From assembly GCA_030684515.1 (NCBI GenBank), contig JAUXVJ010000002.1, positions 186,001-250,000 on the forward strand: a stretch of 64,000 nucleotides of DNA. Reading direction: 5' to 3'. The notes below the pieces were generated by a model that had not been told where the DNA came from, did no database searches, and saw only the letters and a list, made by a program, of their open reading frames with translations. Below are positions 43,324 to 51,425 of this stretch, piece after piece (position 1 is the first letter of the stretch; each line of letters starts with the position of its first letter). The DNA comes from Actinomycetota bacterium (GTDB lineage: Bacteria; Actinomycetota; Actinomycetes; S36-B12). Both the position numbers and the translations under genes were made by a program.

Positions 43324-45767
43324 ACAAGCCCAAACAAGCCCTTGAAGTCGTGCTGTTCCGCGTGTTCTCATCATCACCCGATGCCGTTCCGCAGAGACGG
43401 CCGACCGATGTGCTGCTGCTCGTGGGTGGATTCCTTGGCCTAGGAGCCTTGGCCTGGCAAGCACCCGGTCCGACTTCGCTGGACGTAGCCATCGCGGAAG
43501 TTGTCAGAAATTCGCCCGGAACGTTCAGTTGGTTGTGGCAGCTGCTCTATGCGCTGATGCTTCTCTGGGTTGCGTACCTGGTGGTTCTACCGCTTGCAGC
43601 GAAGGGGCGCCGCAGACTTCTACTGGACTATGTGCTGGCAGGCCTACTGGCCTTTGGCGGTGCAGTTGGTATCAGTTTGCTATCAGGTACCGAGTGGTCC
43701 AGCGCTCTTGAGGCATTTCTTGGCGCGGATCCGCCACCTGCCTATATGGCTATTCGCTTGTCAGTGCTGACAGCCGTAGTCGTGGCGGCATCGCCATATG
43801 TGACCCAGCCACTTCGTCGCGTCGGTCGAGCAGTCATTGCTCTGGGTGCTCTGGCGAGCATCGCTCTAGGTCTGGCATATCCGATCGACGTCCTCGCGGG
43901 CCTGCTCATGGGCATGGTCGCGGCAGCGATCGTGCACTTGCTGCGCGGCTCGCCTGGTGGACTCCTCACCTTCGATGAAGTCTGCGTCGCGTTGTCGGAT
44001 ATTGGCGTTGAAGTCGACAGTCAGAGCATGGCCATGGCCCAAGCGCAGATTCCTGGGGAGCAGTTGCTGCGGGCCTATAGCGACAGGGGTGACCCGCTGG
44101 TCGTCAAGGTATACGGGCGCGATGCCTGGGATGCGCAATTCGTCGGTTCCCTTTGGAACTCGATGACGACGCGCGGCGAATACCTGCAGGTCACAGCTGG
44201 GCGACGCGAGCGCGTCGAACACGAATCCTTTGCTCTGTTGCTTGCGGAACGAGCCGGGGTGTCAGTGTTGCCTCTTGTCGCAGCCGGCGAATCCGTCGAA
44301 GGCGATGCCCTGCTCGTCACTGACGGTGCGGCGATGTTCTTCGAGTCAATTCCCGCCGATCAAATCGATGCCGCAATGCTGGCCGACGCGTGGACATTGC
44401 TCGCTGATCTTCATGCCACCGGCATCGCCCATCGTCGCATCGACAGCGAGCGTCTTGTGATGCGGGACAACGGATCCCTTGCGTTGACTGACTTCGCCCA
44501 GGCGCGAACGACCGCTGGCAGCGGTGACCTTCTCATCGACCGTGCTCGACTTCTTGTCACCCTTGCGCTCAAGGTGGGGATTCCCGCAGCAATAACGAGT
44601 GCGACTGCCGCGCTTGGGTCTGCCGGTTTGGGTGAAGCCTTGTCGTATGTGCAATCGCCCGTGCTGACAAGGGATATGCGTCGCGAGATTGACTCTGGGA
44701 GCTGGACTCTGGACGAACTCACCGGGGCAGCAGTTGCTGCCACCGGCGATGAGTTGCCGCCGATGGAGCAGATTCGGCGAGTCACCACGCGTTCGCTCCT
44801 GAAGTTCGGGCTTATCGCGCTCTTCGTCTTTTGGCTGCTCAGCTTGATCAGCGGAGTGGATTTCTCCGAGGTTCTGGACGCACTGGAAACTGCAAACCTG
44901 TGGTGGCTGCTCGCCGCTCTGCTGCTGTCGCCGGTGATCCAAGTCGCATTTGCCTTCTCCACGCTTGGTTCGACCATGACTCGCCTGCGTTATGGACCAG
45001 TGCTGTTGCTGCAGTACGCAATCCAATTCATCGCTGTCGCACTTCCAGCAACTGCCGCTCGCCTGGCGTTGGAAGTGCGCTTCTTCCGAAAGTTCGGCAT
45101 TGCCCCTGGGCCGGCGATCACGATGGGAGTGATCGATAGCGTCAGTGGATTTGTTGTGCAGATCGGCCTGATCATCTTCATCCTGCTCTCAGGCCTCCCG
45201 GGGTTGACCATGCATCCCAATTCTGAGTCTTCCTCCAGTGATACAACGAGTACGGAGTCCTCGTCCCCGAGTTTGCTGGCATTGGTTGCGGTGATCGCGC
45301 TCGTCGCCCTGGTGATCTCAGTCGTGCTTCCCAAGCGCCGAGCGCGTCTGAAGGAACTGTTGCGTCGGGGTCGCTTGGCAGTTGTCGCCGAAGTGCGCAA
45401 CGCATCGAGCTCGCTGGTTGTCTTGCGCAAGCCCAGCAAAATCGCATCGATGCTCGGAGGGAATCTAGGAGCGCAGATCCTGCAAGCGATCGTGCTCGGG
45501 CTGTGCTTGCTGTCCTTCGGTGAGTCAGCAGACTTGTCGCAATTGATCCTGATCAATACCGCTGTCAGTCTTTTTGCTGGCTTGATGCCTGTCCCTGGCG
45601 GGGTTGGGGTCGCAGAGGCTGGCTACACCTTCGGCTTGCAGGCCATCGGCATTCCGAGCTCAATTGCGATCTCCACCGCCTTGGCCTTTCGACTCGTCAC
45701 CTTCTACTTGCCGCCAATATGGGGCTCCATCTCGACCCGTTGGCTCCGCCAGCATGAGTACATCTGA
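43320..45767 (+). CDS. multidomain membrane protein: PAP2-like, kinase-like and flippase-like (LPG synthase TM) regions
   Basis: 815 residues from the TTG at 43320, overlapping the channel stop; a GTG at 43290 would add 10. N-terminal membrane region (about 25-215) ends in an ALGLAYPIDVLAGLLMG motif matching PAP2 phosphatases but with the catalytic Arg and His replaced. The cytosolic region (about 230-475) resembles a protein/LPS kinase: VVKVYGRD (Lys), then HRRIDSERLVM where HRD would be, and TDFAQA for DFG. The C-terminal part (about 490-810) is the YbhN/MprF flippase-like domain with LPATAARLALEVRFF and PVPGGVGVAEAGY. Probable lipid flippase with degenerate catalytic modules as regulators. 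Confidence 0.82.
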   Translation: MNKPKQALEVVLFRVFSSSPDAVPQRRPTDVLLLVGGFLGLGALAWQAPGPTSLDVAIAEVVRNSPGTFSWLWQLLYALMLLWVAYLVVLPLAAKGRRRLLLDYVLAGLLAFGGAVGISLLSGTEWSSALEAFLGADPPPAYMAIRLSVLTAVVVAASPYVTQPLRRVGRAVIALGALASIALGLAYPIDVLAGLLMGMVAAAIVHLLRGSPGGLLTFDEVCVALSDIGVEVDSQSMAMAQAQIPGEQLLRAYSDRGDPLVVKVYGRDAWDAQFVGSLWNSMTTRGEYLQVTAGRRERVEHESFALLLAERAGVSVLPLVAAGESVEGDALLVTDGAAMFFESIPADQIDAAMLADAWTLLADLHATGIAHRRIDSERLVMRDNGSLALTDFAQARTTAGSGDLLIDRARLLVTLALKVGIPAAITSATAALGSAGLGEALSYVQSPVLTRDMRREIDSGSWTLDELTGAAVAATGDELPPMEQIRRVTTRSLLKFGLIALFVFWLLSLISGVDFSEVLDALETANLWWLLAALLLSPVIQVAFAFSTLGSTMTRLRYGPVLLLQYAIQFIAVALPATAARLALEVRFFRKFGIAPGPAITMGVIDSVSGFVVQIGLIIFILLSGLPGLTMHPNSESSSSDTTSTESSSPSLLALVAVIALVALVISVVLPKRRARLKELLRRGRLAVVAEVRNASSSLVVLRKPSKIASMLGGNLGAQILQAIVLGLCLLSFGESADLSQLILINTAVSLFAGLMPVPGGVGVAEAGYTFGLQAIGIPSSIAISTALAFRLVTFYLPPIWGSISTRWLRQHEYI

Positions 45768-45824
45768 TCGCCTCTGGCTAGGAGGCGCCCGAGTGCCGCG
45801 ACTGCGGGTGAGTTCATCGTTTTA

Positions 45825-47261
45825 TTACCCGGCATCGATTTCGGACGCAAGTTCGCCTTTGCCATCGAGGGCTTGACCACGCGTTTCTATTCGGAAGAAC
45901 CACGTGACGACTGCGCCAACCAAGGTCAGAACTGCGATGACCGCCAGGCTTGGCGACAGGCCGAACCAGACCGTGGCAAGGGGCAGGAAGAAGGTTCCGA
46001 TCACTGCGCCGACTTTGCCCGAAGCTGCAGCGATCCCGTGGCCAGTTGCTCGTAGGAGAGTCGGGTAGACCTCGGCCGCGAGGAGATAGGTCGTGGCATT
46101 GGGGCCGGCGTTCATCATTGTGTTGAACGAGATGAAGGCAAGAAGGATCAGCCACTCGGGACCGGCCTGGCCTGTGTAGGCAAGCACGCCCAGCGACAGG
46201 AACATTCCTACAAAGCCAACCAGCTGCAGGCGAATACGACCGGTGCGCTCCACGAGCAAGATGTTGATGGCAAAGCCGACGATCAAGAAGACATCCGTGA
46301 ACGCTGCCTGCTGTGTTGCGATGATGTCGTCCTTGATGAACTGAGTGTCTGAAGTCGCGGCGGTGCCGTTCGTCAACCCCATCAGAATGGTTGGGGTGAA
46401 GAGGCCGACGCCATAGAGCGCGATGTCCATCAGAAACCATGGAATGGCGGTGAACAGCAACGCTCGCCGCCACACTGGCTTCAACAGTTCGCGGGCTCCT
46501 GCGCGTGGCTGAGGCCCCCTGTCATACACCTCGGCGAAAAGTAGGTCTTCTTCAGTGACGTTCGGCAGTTCGCCGGTGAGCCATTCCGTGTCCTTCTCGG
46601 CCTGGTCCAGATCCCCTTGATTGGCCTGCCACCGCGGACTCTCCGGAACTCGAAGGCGGAGCACAGCGACGATGATCGCCGGCACAACTCCGCTCAGCAG
46701 CATCACCCGCCAAGCGCCGACTTCTGGATAAATCGACAAGATGACGAAGCCCATTACAGCTCCGGACACCATCCCGAGTGCTTGAAATGAAAATGCACCG
46801 GTCATCCACTTGCCGCGATTCTTGGCCGGCATGACCTCAGCGATCATCGATGCGCTCAACGGGTACTCGGCACCCACGGCCATGCCTTGAAGAAACCGGA
46901 ACGCAACCAGCGACCACACATTCCAGGAGAGCGCAGAGGCGATCGCGGTGACGACGAACAGCACGATGTCGATCTTCAGCATTCGTTGTCTGCCGATCTT
47001 GTCGGCCAGACGACCTGAGAACAATGCTCCCGGAACAGCGCCCACAACTGCAGCACCTACAGCGAGGGACTTCTGCCAGGGATCAAGTCCCATGTCCAAG
47101 ACGATTAGTGGTCCGGCCACGCTCATGATGAATAGGTCGTAGCCGTCCAAGCCGATGCCCGATGCGGCGAGCACCCAAGCCCCCAAGCGACGGCGACCCA
47201 CCGGCGTGGAATCCAGAGTGCGACCGATGGCGTGCTGGCGGGCTGAAACTGGTACTTGCAT
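45825..47261 (-). CDS. MFS transporter (sugar/phosphate/organic acid type)
   Basis: 478 residues from ATG at 47261 (AGGAG upstream); the longer ORF has no matching N-terminus. Twelve membrane helices. Signatures: GLDGYDLFIMSVAGP in helix 1, GRLADKIGRQRML (loop 2-3), FRFLQGMAVGAEYPLSASMIAEVMP (helix 4 region, quoted in part) and RLRVPESPRW. Resembles the sugar porter/PhoPi symporter branch. The substrate cannot be named. Candidate -10 TACCAT at 47291-47286. Downstream of the serine-triplet-repeat gene on the same strand. Confidence 0.85.
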   Translation of the reverse strand: MQVPVSARQHAIGRTLDSTPVGRRRLGAWVLAASGIGLDGYDLFIMSVAGPLIVLDMGLDPWQKSLAVGAAVVGAVPGALFSGRLADKIGRQRMLKIDIVLFVVTAIASALSWNVWSLVAFRFLQGMAVGAEYPLSASMIAEVMPAKNRGKWMTGAFSFQALGMVSGAVMGFVILSIYPEVGAWRVMLLSGVVPAIIVAVLRLRVPESPRWQANQGDLDQAEKDTEWLTGELPNVTEEDLLFAEVYDRGPQPRAGARELLKPVWRRALLFTAIPWFLMDIALYGVGLFTPTILMGLTNGTAATSDTQFIKDDIIATQQAAFTDVFLIVGFAINILLVERTGRIRLQLVGFVGMFLSLGVLAYTGQAGPEWLILLAFISFNTMMNAGPNATTYLLAAEVYPTLLRATGHGIAAASGKVGAVIGTFFLPLATVWFGLSPSLAVIAVLTLVGAVVTWFFRIETRGQALDGKGELASEIDAG

Positions 47262-47285
47262 CGCTCCTACCTCTACGTGGCTGGC

Positions 47286-47291
47286 ATGGTA
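47286..47291 (-). promoter_or_regulatory. candidate -10 element of the MFS gene
   Basis: TACCAT on the minus strand, 24 nt before the ATG at 47261; the short leader carries GTAGGAGCG. Confidence 0.35.
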
Positions 47292-47350
47292 GAGCGAAGA
47301 TCTGGCGCGAAGGTGTACGACAAGTGAGGCAGGGGCAACGCGAATTGGAA

Positions 47351-47608
47351 CTACTTCAGCGAATTGCGCCCCGTCGGCAGGTGTCGCCATGAGGCAATTC
47401 CGAGCGTGGATACCGCAGACATGATCGACAGCACGCTGCAGAAGGAGCCGATCGAAAGAAATGATGCGAATGAGCCGATCGAGCCGACTGAGAAGGCCGA
47501 GTTGACTGACCCGATACTCATGAAGGAGTTCTTTGACCCGATACTCAATACGGAGTTCCTCGAAGCAATGCTCCACGGTGAATTGCTGGCGATCTCGGCT
47601 TCAGTCAT
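47351..47608 (-). CDS. serine-x-x triplet-repeat protein
   Basis: 85 residues with a strong ribosome-binding site (GAGGAG 5 nt before ATG at 47608). From residue 10 to about 69 every third residue is serine, 20 consecutive S-x-x triplets such as SIG-SKN-SFM-SIG-SVN-SAF-SVG-SIG. The second and third positions are mostly I/V/F/A and G/N/L. I recall similar short repeats in other actinobacterial hypothetical proteins but know no function. The regular period suggests a solenoid or other extended stacked structure, perhaps a membrane- or surface-active peptide. The MFS gene is 89 bp downstream on the same strand. Confidence 0.7.
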   Translation of the reverse strand: MTEAEIASNSPWSIASRNSVLSIGSKNSFMSIGSVNSAFSVGSIGSFASFLSIGSFCSVLSIMSAVSTLGIASWRHLPTGRNSLK

Positions 47609-47742
47609 GCCGCTCCTCGGTCAAAATGTGGCGTGCGAGCATCATGCCGCATGTCCTGGGAGTTGAAAGCACGATCGCAAATGGCCTCTTGACTCCTGAG
47701 CGTGGCTAGGATTTGCCCATCGGCTGGGAAGGGAGGTGACCA

Positions 47743-49962
47743 GTGAAACTTCCACGCAAGCAACTTGAGCGCGTTCGTTCCGCATTGGGTTTCTTCCGCT
47801 GGGCGATTGTGGGAGCAGCGCTCGTTGCCGTAATGCTGGGCCACAATTCGGTTTCACCTGAAGTTCTCCTTCCGATCACCACGGTTCTGTTCTCCTCCAT
47901 TGCGGTCGAGTTGATACTGGCAATGGTCCTGATGTCGCATCGACGCAAGCCGATATTTGCTCTCCTCATGACTCTGCTGCTTTGGGCTACTGGATCTTCG
48001 ATGACGAGTGCGGCGCCGAGTCATTTTACTTTTCCCTCCCCGAGTGAGACTTTCTTTCTCGCCTCCTATTTAGCGCTTGCGGCCTTTATCGTCCTGGACG
48101 CGCAATCGCGACTGGCGCGCAGCATCAATTCCTGGCTCGACGCAGCAATCGTGTGCGGAGGCATGGCCAGTGTCGCGGGTGTATTCCTCATGTCGCCACT
48201 GGGTCAAAGTGTCCCCGACGACAGTTCGGTGTTCATTGCCTTGTTGTTTCCCATTCTTGACTTCGCGCTCATCATGCTTGTTGTCGCGCAGGCGCTGCTT
48301 GGCGCTCGAACGTGGTCCTTGCGCACGTTCGCTTTGATTTTGTCCTGTCTTGCACTGCTCATTGCCGATTCGACACTCGTCACAAATGTTGACGGTGACG
48401 CGTATAACTTCCCGGTAATCCTGGATGTGCTCTGGGGTCTTTGGGCAATGTTGCTCATCGAGGTCGGCCTGCGTCCGACAAAGCAACGCGCGCGAAACGA
48501 CCTCACTTTGCACTGGATTCTTGTCGTGTTCAGCCTCGTAGGCGCCGTGGTGCTTCTCGCAGTTAGACCTGAAGGGCCGCTGGGTCAGGCCCTTGCGGTG
48601 ACGGCAACAATTACCACGCTCGCTGCCGGAGCCCGGCTCGTTACAGCCTTAAGGGATTCGCAGGCCACCACTGATGCCTTCAGGTTGGCGCTCACCGATG
48701 ATCTCACCGACCTGCCAAACCGTCGTGCTGTGAAACAGATTCTTGATAACTCGATTGCCAAGCGTGGCAAGCTCGGATTGATGCTCCTTGATCTAGACGG
48801 CTTCAAGGATGTGAATGACACCCTTGGTCACACAGCTGGGGATCAGTTGCTTATTGAAGCCGCATGGCGCATGCGGAACGCGGTGAATTCCACTTGCACC
48901 GTGGCCCGCATGGGTGGCGATGAGTTCGCAATCATCAGTCCATCGTCTGATGCCCTTGAGTTACTCGAGACTGCCAATCTCGTGCATGAAGCGCTAATGG
49001 ATGTGGTGCATGTCGATGGCGTCGATCTCACGCTGAGTGCTTCAGTTGGAATCACCTTGCAGGAATCGACAGACACCAACGCGATCGATCTCTTCCGCCG
49101 GGCTGACATCGCGATGTATCAGGCCAAACTCGTTCGCAGCACCACGGAGTTCTACGACTCTGAGAAGGATGAGTTCTCGCGCCAGCGTCTGCGCATGGGT
49201 GAAGAACTGCGCCGGAGCCTTCGTGAGCACCAACTCGAAGTCTGGTATCAGCCCAAGGTCGATGTGGTCACTTGGGAGAACATGGGTGTGGAGGCCCTCA
49301 TCCGCTGGCGCCATCCTGAGCACGGACTCTTGGCACCGCAGGCCTTTCTTGGGGTAGCTCGCCGCTCTGGCTTGATGGCTGATCTGACGACGTACATATT
49401 CCGTCAGTGCCTGGCGGATTATGAGGATTGGCGAAGCCAAGGCATCGAATTCGGTATTTCGATCAATATTGCTCCTCAGGAGATGCTCAGTCGGCGCATC
49501 CTTCCTGAGATGTATTCCATCCTTGAAGACTCCAATGTGCCCCCAGATGCCATCACCCTGGAAGTAACCGAAGAATCCTTCATGGCCGATCCTGATCGGG
49601 CGCACGCGGTCATTACCGAGGCGCACTTCCGTGGCCTTCGGATTTCCATTGACGACTTCGGAACCGGATTCTCGTCACTGTCATACCTACGGGATCTGCC
49701 GATCCACGAGATCAAGCTCGATCGATCTCTCGTGGTTCCTTGCCTCACCGATCAGCGCAGCCGGCTCATTGTCGAATCCACCATTTCCATGGCCCATGCT
49801 CTGGGTCTGAAGGTGGTGGCTGAGGGCGTGGAGAATGCGCAGAGCGCTGCACTCATGGCGAGCCTGGGTGCAGATCTACTGCAGGGATTCCACTATTCGC
49901 CGGCCATCGCCCAAGAGCATGTGGCGAGTTGGCTCATGACCACTACCCTGCAACCCGGCTGA
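47743..49962 (+). CDS. membrane GGDEF-EAL protein (c-di-GMP synthase/phosphodiesterase)
   Basis: 739 residues. N-terminal membrane region of about eight helices (about 15-290), then GGDEF domain (about 310-470; GGDEF at 391-395, intact) and EAL domain (about 480-735; EAL at 517-519, with DDFGTGFSSLSYL and the KLDRSL motif). No RxxD inhibitory site precedes GGDEF. Both active sites look competent, so it may make and degrade c-di-GMP. GTG start at 47743 with GGGAGG upstream; TAGGAT at 47707-47712 is a candidate -10. Its end overlaps the convergent LuxI-like gene by 20 bp. Confidence 0.93.
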   Translation: MKLPRKQLERVRSALGFFRWAIVGAALVAVMLGHNSVSPEVLLPITTVLFSSIAVELILAMVLMSHRRKPIFALLMTLLLWATGSSMTSAAPSHFTFPSPSETFFLASYLALAAFIVLDAQSRLARSINSWLDAAIVCGGMASVAGVFLMSPLGQSVPDDSSVFIALLFPILDFALIMLVVAQALLGARTWSLRTFALILSCLALLIADSTLVTNVDGDAYNFPVILDVLWGLWAMLLIEVGLRPTKQRARNDLTLHWILVVFSLVGAVVLLAVRPEGPLGQALAVTATITTLAAGARLVTALRDSQATTDAFRLALTDDLTDLPNRRAVKQILDNSIAKRGKLGLMLLDLDGFKDVNDTLGHTAGDQLLIEAAWRMRNAVNSTCTVARMGGDEFAIISPSSDALELLETANLVHEALMDVVHVDGVDLTLSASVGITLQESTDTNAIDLFRRADIAMYQAKLVRSTTEFYDSEKDEFSRQRLRMGEELRRSLREHQLEVWYQPKVDVVTWENMGVEALIRWRHPEHGLLAPQAFLGVARRSGLMADLTTYIFRQCLADYEDWRSQGIEFGISINIAPQEMLSRRILPEMYSILEDSNVPPDAITLEVTEESFMADPDRAHAVITEAHFRGLRISIDDFGTGFSSLSYLRDLPIHEIKLDRSLVVPCLTDQRSRLIVESTISMAHALGLKVVAEGVENAQSAALMASLGADLLQGFHYSPAIAQEHVASWLMTTTLQPG

Positions 49963-50728
49963 ACGCACTCGCCTCTTCGCGCATCGCTGCACGCTGCGCA
50001 GGTGTGCGCAAACGGAGGCTTTCCCGAGATGGCAGAGCCATTCCTTCGAGGCCTTCACCGAGGGTCAAAGTGCGGTACACGACTGGATTGGCCTTTCGGA
50101 GCAGCGTCAGTGACTTCGTGATGTCCATGTACAAGGGGCGGGTGGCTTCCGAGCCCAAGTAGGCGCCAGCCTCGACTCCAGGAAACGACGAGAAGTGTAC
50201 GTCCATGAAGGAGAGCACACGACGGGCCCGCTCATCCAGCATCGCTGTGAGGGACGGAATGGCATTTGCGCGAGAAGTGGACATCACCGCATGGAGCAGC
50301 GCCATCGTGACCATTGGCGCCTGTGTGCGGTACTCGGCGCGGACGCCAAGAGTTGCAATGTCCCAGGTGCGTTCAGGGGCGATACCTACGGCTCGGGCTA
50401 GCCTGGCGCTGTCGGCATACCAAGGTGAATCGTTCACATCGTTCAGGGTCTTAAGGCCTTGAGCGCCAGGCGTGATGATCCGGCAGACGCCCACGGTGTA
50501 GCCGTTGTCGTCTGTCACGCTCACCAGGAACGAAGAATCGTCGTAGGGGCCGTACTCACCATTGAGCTCCTCGATGGTGTTGCCGTAGGCCTGCAGGAAT
50601 ACGGCCCGCTCGCAATCCAGAGCCGACTCAAGGAGTTCGCCGATCGGATCAACGTGAAGGGTCCACGACTGGCGACGCACCTTTGCGGCGTGATCAGCAA
50701 TGTTTGAGATCGTTGCGATGGGGCTCAT
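49943..50728 (-). CDS. LuxI/FeeM-like acyltransferase-fold protein (GNAT-related)
   Basis: 261 residues, ATG with AAGGAG upstream. The layout resembles autoinducer synthases: an N-terminal R-A-V-F segment (about 41-44), EYGPYDDSSFLVSV (about 58-71), a strand ending in TVGVCRIITPG (about 78-88) and RTWDIATLGV (about 120-129) where LuxI has W-E-x-S-R. Some LuxI catalytic residues are not conserved (Thr126 where LuxI has Arg). Related N-acyl amino acid synthases such as FeeM share this fold. It may acylate an amine using acyl-ACP or acyl-CoA. 12 bp after an AdoMet decarboxylase-like gene, one operon. Confidence 0.6.
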   Translation of the reverse strand: MSPIATISNIADHAAKVRRQSWTLHVDPIGELLESALDCERAVFLQAYGNTIEELNGEYGPYDDSSFLVSVTDDNGYTVGVCRIITPGAQGLKTLNDVNDSPWYADSARLARAVGIAPERTWDIATLGVRAEYRTQAPMVTMALLHAVMSTSRANAIPSLTAMLDERARRVLSFMDVHFSSFPGVEAGAYLGSEATRPLYMDITKSLTLLRKANPVVYRTLTLGEGLEGMALPSRESLRLRTPAQRAAMREEASAFSRVAG

Positions 50729-50740
50729 GACGGATTCTCC

Positions 50741-51112
50741 TTAGTATTCGCGATACGCGATTTGTAGAGGTCGTAATTTCTGCTGCGTGAAGTCAACTGC
50801 TGCCTGCGGCGTGAAGTATTTGCAGGTGTAGATATCTACGCTGAAGAACAGTCGAGGCTGATCCCACGCGTAGAAATGCGCGCCCGAGGTTTCCCAATGA
50901 ATCCAGCCGGCCCAGCCGTACATGTCAGAACGGTGAGTAACTGGCTTGATCAGGGCAACCATGTTGAGCACCTCGGAAAGCTCGCTGAGGTACTCCTCGA
51001 TTTCTGGGGCCGTGATGGGCGAAACCACCAGCCCCTCAATCACCATGCGCTGCCGATGGATCTCGGGAGCGAGATCGGCCATGGCAATTTCAGGCGACGT
51101 TTTGGCGTTCAT
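50741..51112 (-). CDS. S-adenosylmethionine decarboxylase-like protein (SpeH-like), atypical active site
   Basis: 123 residues from ATG at 51112 (TACCTT 7 nt upstream). The length and the core YGWAGW...HWETSGAHFYAW...SVDIYTCKYF fit the small prokaryotic AdoMetDC fold. Compared by eye with the Thermotoga enzyme: the pyruvoyl-forming Ser is kept (Ser76), as are a Trp (83) and the catalytic Cys (97), but the preceding Glu is Thr, the proton-donor His is Tyr81 and another Ser is Ala68. It may be unable to decarboxylate and instead bind SAM or a related molecule. First gene of an operon with the LuxI-like gene. Confidence 0.6.
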   Translation of the reverse strand: MNAKTSPEIAMADLAPEIHRQRMVIEGLVVSPITAPEIEEYLSELSEVLNMVALIKPVTHRSDMYGWAGWIHWETSGAHFYAWDQPRLFFSVDIYTCKYFTPQAAVDFTQQKLRPLQIAYREY

Positions 51113-51425
51113 AGGCGACAAGGTAACGGCAATTACCCCACAACGAGAAGTCACCCTCGGTTCGCGAGGCGCACTCGAGGCATGAAGTTTCTTCACCTTA
51201 CCCCTTGCATTGCAGCAACTTCTAGGACCTCCTCTCAAGTATCGCAGCAACTTCTAGTGTTTCCTTTGAAATTCTGGAGCCTGCAGGAACAACGAGGGTC
51301 AAATGCGTCCCGATGCGGACGAAAGTTGCCGGAATGCCCGCCCGGCTGTCAGAGTTGGTTGAAACTGGAGAAGTGATAGCCCTCGCCGGTACTCACCGCA
51401 GACCGGACGCTTGGAAGGAAGCCAC
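51113..51425. promoter_or_regulatory. 313-bp divergent promoter region with a 14-bp direct repeat
   Basis: Between the AdoMetDC-like gene (minus) and DUF2889 (plus). TACCTT (minus, 51125-51120) is the -10 of the first. A 14-bp direct repeat, GCAGCAACTTCTAG, is at 51212-51225 and 51244-51257, 32 bp apart (about three helical turns), 100-145 bp from the operon start. Candidate binding site for a regulator. No ORF of note. A GGAAGGAAG ribosome-binding site precedes DUF2889. Confidence 0.5.

Noticed and set aside
45769-45787. Hairpin CGCCTC...GAGGCG between the flippase-like and MFS genes
   Set aside because: Only a 6-bp stem without a T-tract, so not called as a terminator.
47364-47666. Plus-strand ORF opposite the serine-triplet-repeat gene
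   Set aside because: No ribosome-binding site and no family; its repeats are the mirror of the triplet repeats on the other strand, which has a strong Shine-Dalgarno.
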